This document shows, piece after piece, positions 48,561-61,392 of a DNA stretch of 64,000 bases. The position numbers and the translations under genes were made by a program. The stretch is from Polytrichum commune. Its lineage: Eukaryota > Streptophyta > Polytrichopsida > Polytrichales > Polytrichaceae. Below the pieces are notes generated by a model. That model was not told the origin of the DNA and did no database searches. It saw only the letters and a list, made by a program, of their open reading frames with translations. Numbering within the stretch: the stretch's first letter is position 1; each line of letters starts with the position of its first letter. Location: assembly GCA_950295325.1 (NCBI GenBank), contig OX485807.1, positions 500,501 to 564,500 on the forward strand, given 5' to 3'.

Positions 48561-49710
48561 GCAAAAGTGGCATAGTATACTATGGTCAATATATCCACTA
48601 TGGATTTGAAATCAGGCCTTTCCAAAGGATCGGAGTGCCAACATTCAGTTATCAAGTCCCTAATCCAAGGTTCAACATTGTTAGGTAGTTTTGGTGTCTC
48701 TTTGTCAATAACAATATCATAATTGGTTCTTGCGGCGTCCTCAACTGGAATACTACCTGTTAAATTAATTTCATAACTAGGCATCGCGTAACTGTACACA
48801 TCTCCGGTTTTGGTGAATAACTCGGCCTTGATATTATGATTCTTCACAGCAAGTAATATCTCTGGAGCAAGTAAGTCTCCCCAATATCTGTTTGTGGCAA
48901 ATGCAAATCGTCCATCCTCCAACAAGACTGCTCTGTGGATTACGCAAGAAAAACATGAAATATGCACTCCTTTCTCCTTGAGATGTTCATTTTGAAGCAT
49001 TCCCGGGGGCCATTGCTTTTCCAAGTCTCGCAATGAAAATCCTCCTTAAACACCTTCAATACTATAGGTATAGGTCGAGTATTATCAGCTGCCCTTTCGA
49101 AAATCCCAGCCTGCCCTGCCTCTGCAATCTTCTGACCCACCACATAGTTGTCACACTCGAGCGATGTTAAAGAAACGACCATATTTCTTTTGAAGACTCC
49201 GAAAGATTTCTATGTCAGTCTCTGCTGTATTGCCTACTACATCTGCCTCGCCCAACTCGATTGCTCCTTCCTCCACACCATTCATCTTTAATCTCAATGC
49301 TTGCAGGTTGATCTCATTTTCTGCCACATTCAACTGACTTCCGCTCCAGTGAACTCTGGAAGCTTCACCTCAAACTCCAAGTCAGTCGCAAATTCCTTTC
49401 TTTTTTGGATCACGTTCTCAATGCGTGTGGAAAAATATTCAGATGAAGACTCGGCAACAGAATTTGAAGGTGATGCACATCCCGCATTGATGTCGTGGGT
49501 TGGTAATAAATAATCTCCACTTGCTGTCCAAAATGCAGAGGTCTCAGCAGCAGTGATGGGCTCCGACATGTCAAGGAGATTGGCATCATCAATCGGTTTT
49601 GCATAATCACCTCCTGTGACACCCACTTGTTCTTTGTGCCATCGGACTTTTACTCGATTCCTGCGTAACTCTGCAACTTGTGAAGCACTGTGTCCATAAT
49701 TTATGCCACA
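48464..49710 (-). pseudogene. TKL-like protein kinase pseudogene lacking the catalytic core
   Basis: Minus-strand coding resemblance runs from about 49710 (ELRRNRVKVRWHKEQ) to 48464. The N-lobe is visible as VGQKIAEAGQAGIFE (glycine loop region) and VLKVFKED (the invariant Lys). DLEKQWPPGMLQ and FATNRYWGDL follow. The next residues are LAPEI and then the C-lobe end (LTGSIPVEDAA, LITECWHSDPLERPDFKSI). The HRD and DFG blocks between WGDL and APEI are deleted. At least three frame changes separate the recognisable segments (near 49335, 49165 and 49030). I associate this kinase subfamily with mosses from memory. It cannot be active. Confidence 0.75.
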
Positions 49711-52008
49711 CGGAATAAGTATAAGTTAGCCACTTTTGAAAGACATGTTTTGTCGACATGGAGTGCGACAATATGTTAGTCTATAGGAGTCGTAGAGTGG
49801 CACGAATCACCCAACCACGAGCTATGGCACAAACCATCCATCTCCTCCTTCGATTAGGTTGCCTTCTCTTGCAACCTTCTAATCTCACTGCCTCCCACCT
49901 ATGCTCCCCTTCGACTTGTTCCCCTTTTAACTGCAAAATACTCAAACAGGTGGGGTCAACTCTTAAGATCTCGGGCATGAAGTTTTAACTATGACAGCCT
50001 TTGCAATTCCTATTCTCTCTGCTCCATAGCCTTTGCATGGTAGGTTGCAAGCAAGTCGTGACCAAAGCCAAGAAAATAAGGGCAGAGAGATGGGTACCCC
50101 TCTGAGCATTCTACAGATCCCAATGGTGTGAAAGTCCGATATGAAACTCCAAAGTCTTGTCTCTCTGTCCACGTTTATTATAACATTGTTTACATGCCAT
50201 TCAAGAAGAAAAGGACATAGCCGAAGCACCACATAAAAAATGATACTACACGAAGAGGGAAACTCGAGAGGACACATGCCGCGTTCTTATGGTGGGCATA
50301 CCCAAACCAGATACATGACCTAAAACTAATACTATATACCAGTACTGTCATACATTTGAAGGCCCCCAAATATGATCATAGTACATAGCTAGTGTTGGTT
50401 TTACCCTGATGTTCCTTGCACTCCACTTGGCCCTAACGTTCATTACCACTGTCTCAAAATTAGGATGGTGGTAGATGTATCACCTTCGCCAGCAGTACCA
50501 TCCGCCCCGGTCCTAGACACTGGACAGAGGTGAGCGCCCTTGTGTTCAAAAGCCAGCGGACGATCATCATGTCCATGAAAGGATTGGAGAGCAGGACTAC
50601 AAGCAGTACAAGTTCAGAGAATCGGCAGAGATAAATCAGCTTATGGAGCGTATCTACAAGGAACGATAAGACCTCTATCAACGAAAGCTTGGGCCCAGCT
50701 GAACCGCCTCCCACAAAGCTTAGGGGTGGTGATTTTCGAACGAACAAAAACTGATCACACGCACCTAGCTTATTTAGTTGTTTCGTCGGGCAGCTATCTG
50801 CCGTGACACGAACGATCTGAGGCAGACGTAGGCGATGTGCTGCGTGAACGAGATCTAATCCCGTCGTCGTGCACTTCGAACTATAATTTTCACAGAATCC
50901 CTCACCCCTGGGTCGCTGAAAGATGGAGTTGCTGCGGAAGCACCACTGCCGCTCTATCACATTTAAGAGGAAGCAAGCATGGGTTCACACGCGGAAGAGG
51001 AAACTTAAGGATATTGCGCACTCGAGCAGTAGTAACTTAGTATACAAGATTGATACTTCAAGATCAAATGAGCTCTGGAGAAGTGCAAGAGAAGAATAAG
51101 CGCGTGGGGTTCAGAACCTACTCCATCTCCGAGACGGCAGAGCCCAGAATGATTGGAACGCAAGAGAATATACACAACCGACACATGTATCGGAGGAAAT
51201 TGGATGTACCAAAGGCGTGTGTTTAAAAGTGAATGGACTACGTGCTCAAAATGTGATGACCATTCTAGACCTAATAATCAACATAATTGGGGGGAGGGGG
51301 AGCTCTAGAATCTATGAGGAAAATGGTCATGACCTTGATAATTTTGGATTTTTTTCATGTTCTAGGAGAAGTTGGTTAGTTGAAAAAAGAGCAACAATGT
51401 AAGAATCTAAATTTGCACTAGTTGTGGTATCCATGGTTTTATTCTTGGGGCCTACATGTACAAACGCACACTGCTTAATAACATTATGTTATCTTTTAAC
51501 CAAGTCAAGACTTGAACAAATTATGAGTTAGGTTGTCTAATGTAAGTATGACTTCAACGGCCATTTTTCTCTTTGCACCCACTTCAATTGTAGGATATGA
51601 AACAGGCAATTCGTGCGAGATGATTAACAAATCCCCATAGTCACTTTCCTCATAAATTTTGGAGCTTGTATGAATATCTTATACATTGTCAAAGAGATAA
51701 TTCTATGAGTTACTAAATTATCATATAGTTTCCCCACAATATTTTTGTTGACATTAAAAAACATAGGCAATCCACTTTGGCCTGATTACACTTTTAAACA
51801 TTATTAGGTCAAATTCTTTCAAATGAAAAATAAAATGAAAGTAATTCATATATTTTCTCAAAAATGGTATTTTAAATTCATAATAATGTGATTGTAAAGA
51901 ATGGATAGAAAATGGGATCTCACTGACTCTCATCCACTTGTGTGATCATTCATCTCCTCCTCCCTGACAGACTTCGGACACCATCTCACAAAAGAGCAGG
52001 CAAGACCC
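49711..52008. other. Spacer upstream of the DOXC gene
   Basis: Includes a minus-strand open frame (50960-50460) and a short basic + frame (50923-51099, MELLRKHHCRSITFKRKQAW). Neither has a recognisable domain or splice context, so neither is called. Confidence 0.4.
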
Positions 52009-52146
52009 ATGGATCCACGAGCTCTCATTCGTAAAAACCTTTCCACCGTTGGCTTCACCATCTTTGGCATCCGGATTGCGTACCTGCTGGTAATCTACTC
52101 CATCTTTTCTCTCATAGTCCGACTCTCTAAGTTCTCCCAAGAGTGA
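52009..52146 (+). CDS. Possible 45-residue membrane micropeptide or uORF upstream of the DOXC gene
   Basis: ATG in a favourable context (acccATGG) opens MDPRALIRKNLSTVGFTIFG, then IRIAYLLVIYSIFSLIVRLSK, ending at TGA 52144-52146. It contains one predicted membrane helix. It lies 208 bp before the DOXC start and on the same strand, so it could be a uORF in that transcript's leader or a separate micropeptide gene. No homologue comes to mind. Confidence 0.3.
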   Translation: MDPRALIRKNLSTVGFTIFGIRIAYLLVIYSIFSLIVRLSKFSQE

Positions 52147-52353
52147 GCATCAATTTTTCTCTTTGGAATGGTGGCTTTAGTAATTTCTAAGCTGCCATGG
52201 CTGCTCCCTGTGTGCATTCCACGAGACGCATGTGTTGCATCCGACACCACACGCGCAACTCATCAGGTAGCTTGACTTCTTCTAAAAATAATGAAGTCCT
52301 ATCCTGTTTTTGTTTTGGAAATCCCGGATTTGCAGAGCTCGACAGGAAATGAT

Positions 52354-54060
52354 ATGAATTTGATTGGAGAAGCCATGGCTATGGCCGCTTATTCCAGTCT
52401 GCGTGCACCTCCTGCAGGTCCGGCAGCGAGGAGTTTTTCATTGTTACATTCAGCTGCGCAGGGGGGACCTCGCGAGGTGACGATGGCGATGGCGAACGGT
52501 GCCAATGTAGAGAATAAGAAGTGTTCGAGTGCGGTGGACTATAGGACGCCGCAGGGAGTGAGGTTGAAGGAGTCGGAGGCGATGATGCCGGAGGAGTATG
52601 TGTGGCCGGAGGGGCGAGCGCCAAGGCTGGCACACGACGAGTATGGGGAGTGTGAGATTCCTGTGATCGACATGGGAGGGATGATGGCGATGGAGATGGA
52701 GAAGACGCGACGCGTGGCGGTCGTGGAGGAGGTGCGGAAGGCGTGCCAGGAGTGGGGCTTCTTTCAGATTGTGAACCACGGATTCTCGACGGACATGCTG
52801 GCGAGGGTGGAGCGCGAGTGCGGGAGGTTGTTCTCGTTGCCGCTGGAGGAGAAGCTCAAATCGCCAAGGAAACCGGGCACTGTGGCTGGCTACGGCCACG
52901 GCGGCGGCATTCATGTGATTACCAAGCCCTGGTCGGAGTGCTTCGGAATGAGGCCTGTGCCCGGCCCGCTCGCGACCGACCATGCGGAGAAGCTCTTCCA
53001 AGGGGAGGCTAGACAAGAGTTCAGGTGCATGTTAGTTTTGGATCATTGGCCGGTCTCTTAATGCAACACCTTGCGTATTTTTTAATTGCTTAATGAAGAA
53101 ATGGAAGAATTATGCCTGTGCATTTGAGGGGAGTAGAAGTAAGATATTAATCACGCAGTACGTGAAGGAATGTTGAGACTGGCTGGGCACTCGATCATTG
53201 CGGCTTCTGGCAGAATGCCTGCCAAGGCATGTGGTGTTGGGTGTCTTTGCATTTGGCGATACACTTCCCATTGACGCAGCTCTCCTGAAATTATCTGCAT
53301 CCACAGGGAATGCTTCGAAGAGTACGAGGCGTCCATGTCGGAGCTGGCGAAGGCCATGGTAGGTGTAATGTGTGAAGGACTCGGAATAGCAAGCAATCAC
53401 TTCGATCAGTACAGGAAAACAAACGATTGTCTCATTCGGCTCAATCACTACGCACCGTGCCCGGAGCCCCTGCAGACCATGGGCCTTGGCGAGCATTCTG
53501 ATCCAGACATCCTAACATTACTGCATCAGGGAAATATTGGTGGCTTGCAGGTCATGAAGGACGGGCAGTGGATTGCTGTGCGTCCCCAGAGCAATGCGTT
53601 TGTTGTGAACGTCGGGGATTGCCTTGAGGTACTATGTACACTTTGCCTTCTTTTTTGTAGGGCGGAATTTCTTCCCTGGATTGCAAATGCCTTGAAGTGT
53701 CCTTTAGACAAGCAACGATGTTGTAAAGTGCTATGTCTGCAACTGACAACGATCACTAGTAGCCAATAGAGTACTCATGCCATCCGGGTTGTTATCCAGG
53801 CAGTCTCAAATGGCATCTATAGAAGTGTTCGGCATCGAGCTGTGGTGAACAAGACACAAATCCGTCTTTCTCATGCTTACTTTCTCCTGCCCGACAAGGA
53901 TCAACCCCTCTGTCCAGCTGCAGAGCTGGTGACAGCAGAGAGACCTGCTCTATACCGTCCTTTCTCTCTCACTGACCTCCTCAAGCAGAAGTTGTCCAAC
54001 ACTGACCACGGTGAAGATACCATAGATCATTTTTTAATCCACTCGCAACAAAAACCTTGA
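52354..54060 (+). CDS. 2-oxoglutarate/Fe(II)-dependent dioxygenase, DOXC class (gibberellin-oxidase-like)
   Basis: A soluble plant dioxygenase that would hydroxylate or desaturate a small molecule using 2-oxoglutarate, O2 and Fe(II). Three exons join in frame: 52354-53024 (donor after TTCAG, phase 2), 53307-53628 (acceptor ccacag; donor after CTTGAG) and 53800-54060 (acceptor tatccag). The product is 417 aa. The N-terminal DIOX_N part includes IPVIDMGG and EWGFFQIVNHG. The iron ligands are H287 and D289 (GLGEHSDP) and H343 (SVRHRAVVN). The 2-oxoglutarate ligand is R353 with S355 (IRLSHAYF). NHYAPCPEP and GGLQV match the GA20ox/GA2ox-like DOXC group. The first ~60 residues are Ala/Ser-rich and poorly conserved, so a start at a later Met is possible. 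An acceptor (atttgcag) just upstream, ending near 52335, suggests an intron in the 5' UTR. The class is certain but the substrate is not. DOXC enzymes in non-seed plants often do not use classical gibberellins, so no symbol is given. Confidence 0.92.
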
Positions 54061-57000
54061 AGAGCGTACATCATACATAAGCTACGTTTATCATTAAGAA
54101 TGGACCTCTTATGACATATCATACTTTACCATGTCTAAATATCTAATATCATACTTTATCATGGACCATGTCTAATATCGTTGAGCTACGGAGGAATTGG
54201 TGAAATCCATGCACAATATTAAGGATGAAACATTGTGGAAATGTTGCCAGTGCTGCCTTGTAATGTCTGAGCTCTTGTATCATAGTCACGACCCCATTCT
54301 GTTTGATAGGCATCTGCACTTTCTCGTGTGTAGTTTTGCAATCTTCGATGGACTGAGAGGTCCCAATCGTGCACAGAAAATTGCACCTTTAAGACCAGGC
54401 TCCACCCAGTACAGCTTAAAGACCCTTGCTGAATCAAATTGTTGAATTGTGAGGCGTACCATACCATTCTTTGACATGGTCCTCTCCGCAGGGTCATGTG
54501 CGATCTTGGTGCAGGAGCAATTTGCAGGATTTTGTGGCGGATTGTGGCGGTCCTTATGTGACCTTCCACAATCAAGAGATTAAATTGTGGTGTGAAACTC
54601 AGCAAGCTGGATTGGTGAAGTTTGAGAAATGTTTCCTGGTTTCATAAGATTGTCTTTGATGTTATCATCTGGTTACTGCCACTCATTTCTGGTTGTATTT
54701 AGAGCAAATCCACGCAATGATATTTGCATCCATAGTCCTACATAGAGTGAAAAAAACCTTGTTAAAATGTGGATTCACAATCCATTGATGTAGTGTAGGG
54801 ATTTTAAATCAACGTGTAGTTTGAAAGCTTGTAATTCACATGCAAGTTGGCCATTTTGATATGCACTGTGTTCATGAAAACTATTGCCATTGATATGGGT
54901 TTAAATTTTGTAAAACATGTAGTTGGCAATTTTAACCATCATGAAACAAATTTTTAAAAATTACTTGTGTTTATGCTCATAGTTGTATCACCATTCAAGA
55001 TCGGTATTGTGTATATCATGTATGACAAGTTCACAATCTCTTAAATAATTCATATGAGTTTGTGTAGATTGTTGGTGCATGTTCTCGTGCTTGAAAAAAT
55101 TGGGCTCAAAAATTGTTTTTGTTTTTGTATAAACCAAATGGGTTTTGTTATTCTTTGTCTGGAAGTATGTGGGCATACTCAATCACAATGCATTTATCTT
55201 GGAGAACTCATTCTCTCATTACATGATACAAACAAATTGCCTTTGTGTGCACATAATCCCTACATACATGTGTGGGTTGCGCATTGCCCTGGTTTTGTTT
55301 GATGCTTCTAGGTGGCTTATTGAAATAATCAAATATAATATTTCTGTGACATCGAAGACTTTTCTCTTTTGACCAAAGGCGCCACAACATGTGGGATATT
55401 GTCTCAACAATCTTTCGAAGTAGAGGGTTGTGCTTCCCTTTGGCCATATCCATTTCTAGCGGATTGTGCCGCTTTCCGTAGGTGGTTACGGTATCCATGA
55501 CAATTGTATAGGTATGGGTCCATCTTGCCTCCCCTTCTAGACAATATTTTCTTGGAGTGCATTAGAAAGGACTTGCAATGAGGTTATTGCCAAGATGAAT
55601 GAACTTCGTCTTGTGAACACCAATTGGAGCGAGACAATCAGAATCCGCCCATATTGGCTTGCTAGATTTCAAGCAATACGAGATAACTAACACTATACAA
55701 CCCACGCAGTTGTTTTTGGTGTTTAGGTTTTGGGGGAGAATCTAGAGCCCAACCCCAACCATTAGCAAGAAATGTACGAATTTGGATTTTATGACAATTC
55801 TTCCTCAGTGATTGTTGGAGTACAATGTCGGGGAGTTTAGTTTTGGAGCTTAGTGTTGAAGATACTGAATGTGGGGCAATTTTGTTTTATGTGCCATTTA
55901 ATGTCACCTACGAACAATGTATATAGAACATCTTCCTGCATCATGGACATTATTTTGATTGATGTTTAAAGTGTGTTAGTTGTTATTACACATGTGGTGT
56001 ACGATGGAGTCTCTCACAACTTTAACCATACATCAACAAAGCCCTAACCATGTTACTTAATTGGCATGAACGTTGTCCATTATCCTTAGGATTTTGGGTT
56101 CAAGTCTATTCTCTTCTAAACACATGCCAAAATACCGAAATTGTATGTAACATATTATACCACCTAGCGCATATACATGCATTATAACCAAGAGTGCTCC
56201 AAGTAATAACATAGCTAGTCTTTTGGTGCATGTGAATGAAAATTGCAAAACCTCCCCACCACAATGTACTCAGGCATGGATATTTGTTGGTCACACCTCC
56301 AACCTTTTTTTGAGTAGCCCGTAAAAATTAAAATAATTTTCAGGCAACCTAAGAAATTATGAAATCCTTGTGAACATGCCAATATATTGGCCCTTGCTCA
56401 TGCTCATGTCCTACTTTGCTCCACAAAGAATGTGACCTTGTGAAAGTGCTAGACCTAGAACTTCCAGTCATCTTCTGGCTATGTAAGCTTGGCCATTGAT
56501 CACATTAAAACTGTGTGAAGGAGTAAGTCTAGTTGTGTAAGAGGATGACAAGTTATTATGAAAGGAAATGAAGTGCATTAAGCTGCAAAGCAATTCTATT
56601 TGAAATACCATATGCCAATTGCGTCAGCCAAATTAGATGAAACATGATGTTTTTTCATAGGAATTTTGTCCTTAAAATTGCCTATTAAATATAATAACTA
56701 GGGTTGTCCTAAAGTGGTCTGGATACATCATATAATACATGCAGGATATGAAAGGATAAAACTTGAGAGGGTTGGATGAGACCTCAATTCCTGTGGAGTT
56801 TTATTTTTACTAGGGCCTTCATCCCATTTGGTCAAGTTTACATACACACCATGAACCATCAGCCGTCAAGTAATTGTTGATACATGTCATTTACGTATGT
56901 TACGGATACTCAATGTTCATATACAAAAACATCCCAATGTCATGCAAGCTTGTTCTACTAAAAATTCACAAAAATAATGATTTGCCAATATTTCAACAAC

Positions 57001-58627
57001 TGGAATATTGTCAAATTTCTGCCTAATCTGACCTGCATAAGCAAGGTGAATGGATCCCATTCTGAACAATTCTACTTCAAAGAGAGTCCAGATTGTGGGT
57101 CTTGCATCAATAGGCTCCATGAACTGTAAGGTACACAATGAGTGATTGAAGATGTACGTTAGAAGTTGTTTTTATAGCAACATCTCCTCAAATTCTCAAT
57201 TTCAATTTTTGAGGAATAAGTTTCCCTCCAGTAAACAATGTTGCTGTTCTTGCCAATATGAGACATGTGCTTTCTAGGGGTTATCCTGTACATGCTGGCA
57301 TTTCTGTAGACTCAACTCACAACCACAAATTTGAGCAGAAGACAGTATTTTTTGCAAGGATTTCACAAAATGAGCAGATTGAGTTCAACCAGAGATCAGG
57401 AAAATAAAATGTTGGGAGTGAGAACATGGCGTGGGCTAAAATTGGTTCTTGGCACCCAAGCCACATGCACACTTCACACGGGAGAATTAGCACAAGTATT
57501 AGTACAAATTTCTCCAGATTGAAGTGGCGGGAAAGAGATACCTAATGAAGGGGAAGAGGAAATGATTGTCAAAATTCCAGAACTTATATGTGATTTTAAG
57601 AATCACACCAGAGTCTCAGTTTACCAATCTCACTTTGGCTCCAGACTAACATATTGAGTGATTCTAACCCCTATTGTTTGTGGTTGCAATGTGTGGCACA
57701 ATTGTGTGGTCATCCTGACAAAGCCAGATGTATTCTTCTCCATTACTTGTCGTTGCCGCATGTGCAAGTTTTGGTGTCTGAGCAGACGGTTCTCCTGTGT
57801 TCCTGCACACATCATATAAAAATGAACACTTTAAAATCTGTGCAGGTACTTTGACTTCTTGGTCCTTTGACATAATACATGAATATCTGATATCTGGAGT
57901 CATGATAAATGGCAAACATATCTAAGGTATGTGGGTGTTATTTGGTTCAATTTTCATGTTCTCCAACTTCTACTGATTCAATTCACACAACAAAACTTTT
58001 GTTGCATTAGCAAATCTAGAATGAAGCATCAGCAAAAATCAGATCTTCCCTTAGATAGTTATGGTTATTGGAAGTGCATGTCTGTTGATTCCTTAACTGA
58101 ATACATAGGTCCTCCCAATTGTGTTCATTATGAGTGTGGATCAGTTAATCAAATTTGAAGATAATAGTCAAATCTCTTTTAGACATGTGTCATTATGGTG
58201 TGTGTTCATTGATCCGCATCTAACAACACACCAACCAAATATTGTGTCCAATAAAGAAAAGCAACTGAATAACACCCACATACCTTATACATATGTATAA
58301 GTTCACTACACTGTACCATGGACATAACTAACATTCAATTTTCGATATCCCTTGCAGTCTAATCCTATATTGTAAACCCAAATCGGATCAGGATGATGTA
58401 GTTCTTTGTACTAAAAATCTCCAAATGTGTGTCATAGACTGATTGAAGTGGAAGAGTTGATGATTGGGTAATAGTATCAAGGAAATGGTGATTAGAGTCT
58501 CGGAACAGGGTTTAAACAATTATCTTACATCAATGCATGTCAAGTCCCACTAAGAATAAAAAGAATACGAGTAGAAAGAATACGAGTAGACTCACACAAA
58601 CCTGTCAAATATGAATTGGGACACACT
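54061..58627. other. Spacer between the DOXC and P4H genes
   Basis: Mostly AT-rich. It holds the unidentified exon candidate at 57033-57123 and an uncalled minus-strand frame at 54605-54219. The right end is probably P4H 3' UTR. Confidence 0.45.
57033..57123 (-). CDS. Possible internal exon, unidentified gene
   Basis: 91 nt lie between a good acceptor (gtaccttacag) and a donor (GCAG|GTCAGA). The frame reads FMEPIDARPTIWTLFEVELF then RMGSIHLAYAG. The amino-acid composition is protein-like, but I could not find partner exons with confidence nor name a family. It lies 1.5 kb downstream of the P4H stop, on the same strand. Confidence 0.25.
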
Positions 58628-61392
58628 TTATGGCACTGTATACTTGTCAACATGCAACCACTTCGTGGCTGACCACTTGGTGCCTTTGATGACAGGACAG
58701 CCACCTGCACGGCCAAAACATACCAAAAAGGTATCATTATATTGAAGTTCACAACCTCAAAAACAGTACCTTGCATGTAAGACAAGATCAAATATTGCAA
58801 AACTTAAGCTGAACTGCCAGAAGTTGATCTGATGGCCCACCATGCAAGCTTGTTGAATCCAGTGTTGCATCAGGCTTCATGCTCCAGAAAAGCAATGCAT
58901 CACCCATACGTGGCCGCACTGAAAGGCCCTTTTGAGCACACTCAGATAACTCATCCCAGTGGGGCACTTCAGAGCTATTGACTCTGGATGCTGGGAATAC
59001 AGTTTCCCCGCCTTGTTCTACATCAGTACTGCCCACCACAAGCCCACCATAATTTGGTTCAAATATTGGCTTACAACTGAATTGCAGGGGTAATGCAAAA
59101 ATTGAAGGAGTATCATGAAGAATACAAGTACAAAGGCATTGGTCTACCACATAGAAGCAAGGTGGGGATAGCTTTGCACACGTGGCCAGATGGAATGAAC
59201 ATGTGTCATACGTAGCACAATACAAGAAACTTGGGGATAGAGGGGATCACCTACAGGTACATAAGTACAGTTGCAATTCGCTGACCACCATTCTTTGTGT
59301 TGTAAATGTCATGAAAGTAGTCATAGTGAGGCTCGTACTTTTCACCCACTTTGTACTGCAAGACTTGCAACCCCTCACCTTGCTCTGCACAGGATGAGTG
59401 GATATACTGAAAATGTGCAGGATTAAGAACAGTTTGAAAGAAGGCACAAACAAAGACCGTTTGCAGGGCAGCATGACTCATGACCACCAGTCAATCTAAT
59501 TGCTGGATGCTGTGCTAATATTTCTCAAATCACTTGCAGTATAATAATGATTTGGTGAGGACATACCCAGAGGAATGAAAGTAAAGTCTGCAATCCGTTG
59601 TTCAATTCCGGAAATCACCTTGTCTTGACCTCGGCTCAAGAATGTTCCTGAGCTTGTACGTACTCTGCATTCCGACAAAACAACAATTCATCAACCCACT
59701 GCCCGTTCAATGAATGATGTGAAAAAACTATTGACACCGGAAAAAAATCAGGACTCTGCGCAGTCACAATACCAAAACTCTGCAAATTTCTACAATTGAT
59801 ACAAATTCATCTGATGCAGTTCAACACATCAGAAAGCAGCACCTGTACTTCTGAAGTCATTGAAAAGGAACTTTGATACATATGGAGTGGACTGCTGAGA
59901 AAATAATTAAGAGTAATTAGACAGACCTGCTGTCTTTACTTTTCCCTGTTGCACTGTCCACTACTGTAGACTTCACCATGGTTGGCTTGGCCAGTTGTAT
60001 CAAATGGTTACACTCCTCTTGTGTCTGCACCTCATTCAGAATCTCAAATTAGTAAAAGACGTTGCATCAACTAAATTGAAACCTCACATCTATGCATGTC
60101 TGGATTCTGAATAGATCTAAGGACATTCAACCAAAAACGTGTATGGCAAACTTGAAATCGAACAGAAATCTGAAGTCTGGAAATACTAAAGGCTCACATG
60201 TACATAGATTAGGAAGACCACTTACCAACATGTGGTGATAAAGGAAGGCTCTTGGCTCCCATGACAGGACTTCAACCCAGGGCTTGGTAACATTGTCGTT
60301 CCTATGCCTGGAATTGGAAACCAACTCTTAGAGTGCAATCACATAGAGAAGCTGCAGAATGCATCCTTCAACAGATATCCAAAATATTGACACGGTTCAC
60401 ATCAACATACGAAATATAAACTCATTCACGTGACAAGGCTCCTTCAGCTAAACCATCAGGAACAGTGTTTCATAATCTTGTAGGGTGGGTGCAGAGTCAT
60501 AGTCAGGCATATGTTCCTTACAGAAACAGCAAGAAATCAGCCCCTAACATATGAGGTAGCCATTTTAACCACATTTGTTTTTACAACGAAAGGTGCCCAC
60601 TCCTAACACACAAAATTTTATGAATTTCCCTAGACCCTATCCTAGAATTGGTAAAACACACTTAAATAGTGTGTCAACATCAGGAAGGCTGAGTCGAACA
60701 AGTGGGGTGCATTTCTTCCGAGGTTCAGAATTTGCAATGCGAAAGGTTTGTCTGTCTGCCCAAGGGATTTCTGGCATGAAGGTGGAGATAGGACAAAATG
60801 GGAACACATGTCCTGTAGGAAGGAGGAGGAGATTGCATGAATTCCCCAAAACCCTATGCTGGATCTTGCAGGACACACTTCAATAGTGTGACAACCATCA
60901 GGAGGAAAGAATCAGCAAATTGTCCGATGTTCAGAACGATGCGAAACCCTGTTACTCGCCAACGCGAAACGTTCGTCTGTCCACCCAAAGGATTTCTGCC
61001 TTGAAAGGTGCAGATGGAACAAGAATGGGAGCACACATCCAATCTCCTCCAAGGCTTCTCATATTACCCTAGCAATTTCTGCCATGAAAGGTGCATACGG
61101 AACAAAAATGGGAGCATAGGATGTCAGAGGATTTTAAGATGTAATTTGTAAAGAGGGAGAAGAGTGAAGAAGGAAAGGGATGGAAAGCCCAATAAACCCA
61201 CCAGTGCTGATGCGATGGCAGCTTCAACTCCACAACGGCACCTGAAGTATCGTCCTCGAACCTCCGGGGCACCGCGGGCACGGCAACCAAGCCCAGGATG
61301 AGCATCAACAGCAGCACCAGCGACAGCAGAGCCATCACCAACAAGGCCGTCGTGCCAGCTCCCGCCCTCTGGCCCCGGCTCAACCTCGCCAT
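58628..61392 (-). CDS. Prolyl 4-hydroxylase, membrane-anchored, seven exons
   Basis: Hydroxylates peptidyl proline in the ER/Golgi, a step needed for O-glycosylation of extensins and arabinogalactan proteins. I could join seven exons in frame, all with GT/AG borders: 61392-61202, 60307-60226, 60024-59927, 59664-59567, 59384-59255, 59028-58841 and 58704-58628. They total 864 nt, or 287 aa, which matches the usual plant P4H length. The short basic N-terminus is followed by a membrane helix (residues ~15-40) and then the catalytic domain, which opens with KPWVEVLSWEPRAFLYHHML. The iron ligands are H176 and D178 (EPHYDYF) and H262 (TSLHGGCPV). K272 (GTKWS) should bind 2-oxoglutarate. The 86-residue and 10-residue spacings agree with the family. 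RVRTSSGTFLSRG and GGETVFPAS are also conserved. There is no ShKT domain at the C-terminus, which ends KYTVP. Intron 1 is about 0.9 kb and contains internal tandem repeats. The gene looks functional. Confidence 0.96.
60650..61125. repeat. Diverged tandem repeat inside P4H intron 1
   Basis: Three diverged units follow one another in the first intron. Shared landmarks include 'aggatttctgcc(t)tgaaaggtg', 'cagatggaac', 'aaaatgggagcaca' and 'cacacttMaatagtgtg'. Unit 1 is about 60655-60835, unit 2 about 60875-61040, and a partial unit 3 is 61070-61120. The spacing is roughly 200-220 bp. The repeats do not touch the splice sites. Confidence 0.6.

Noticed and set aside
50460-50960. 166-codon minus-strand frame
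   Set aside because: No recognisable domain, no good start context, and low similarity to real protein composition. Left as spacer.
52450-53016. 188-codon minus-strand frame in the DOXC gene
   Set aside because: Antisense shadow of exon 1. The + strand carries the conserved DIOX_N motifs.
54219-54605. 128-codon minus-strand frame downstream of DOXC
   Set aside because: Two frames are open at once, no domain is visible, and there is no splice support. It may be an old relic, but the evidence is too thin to call.
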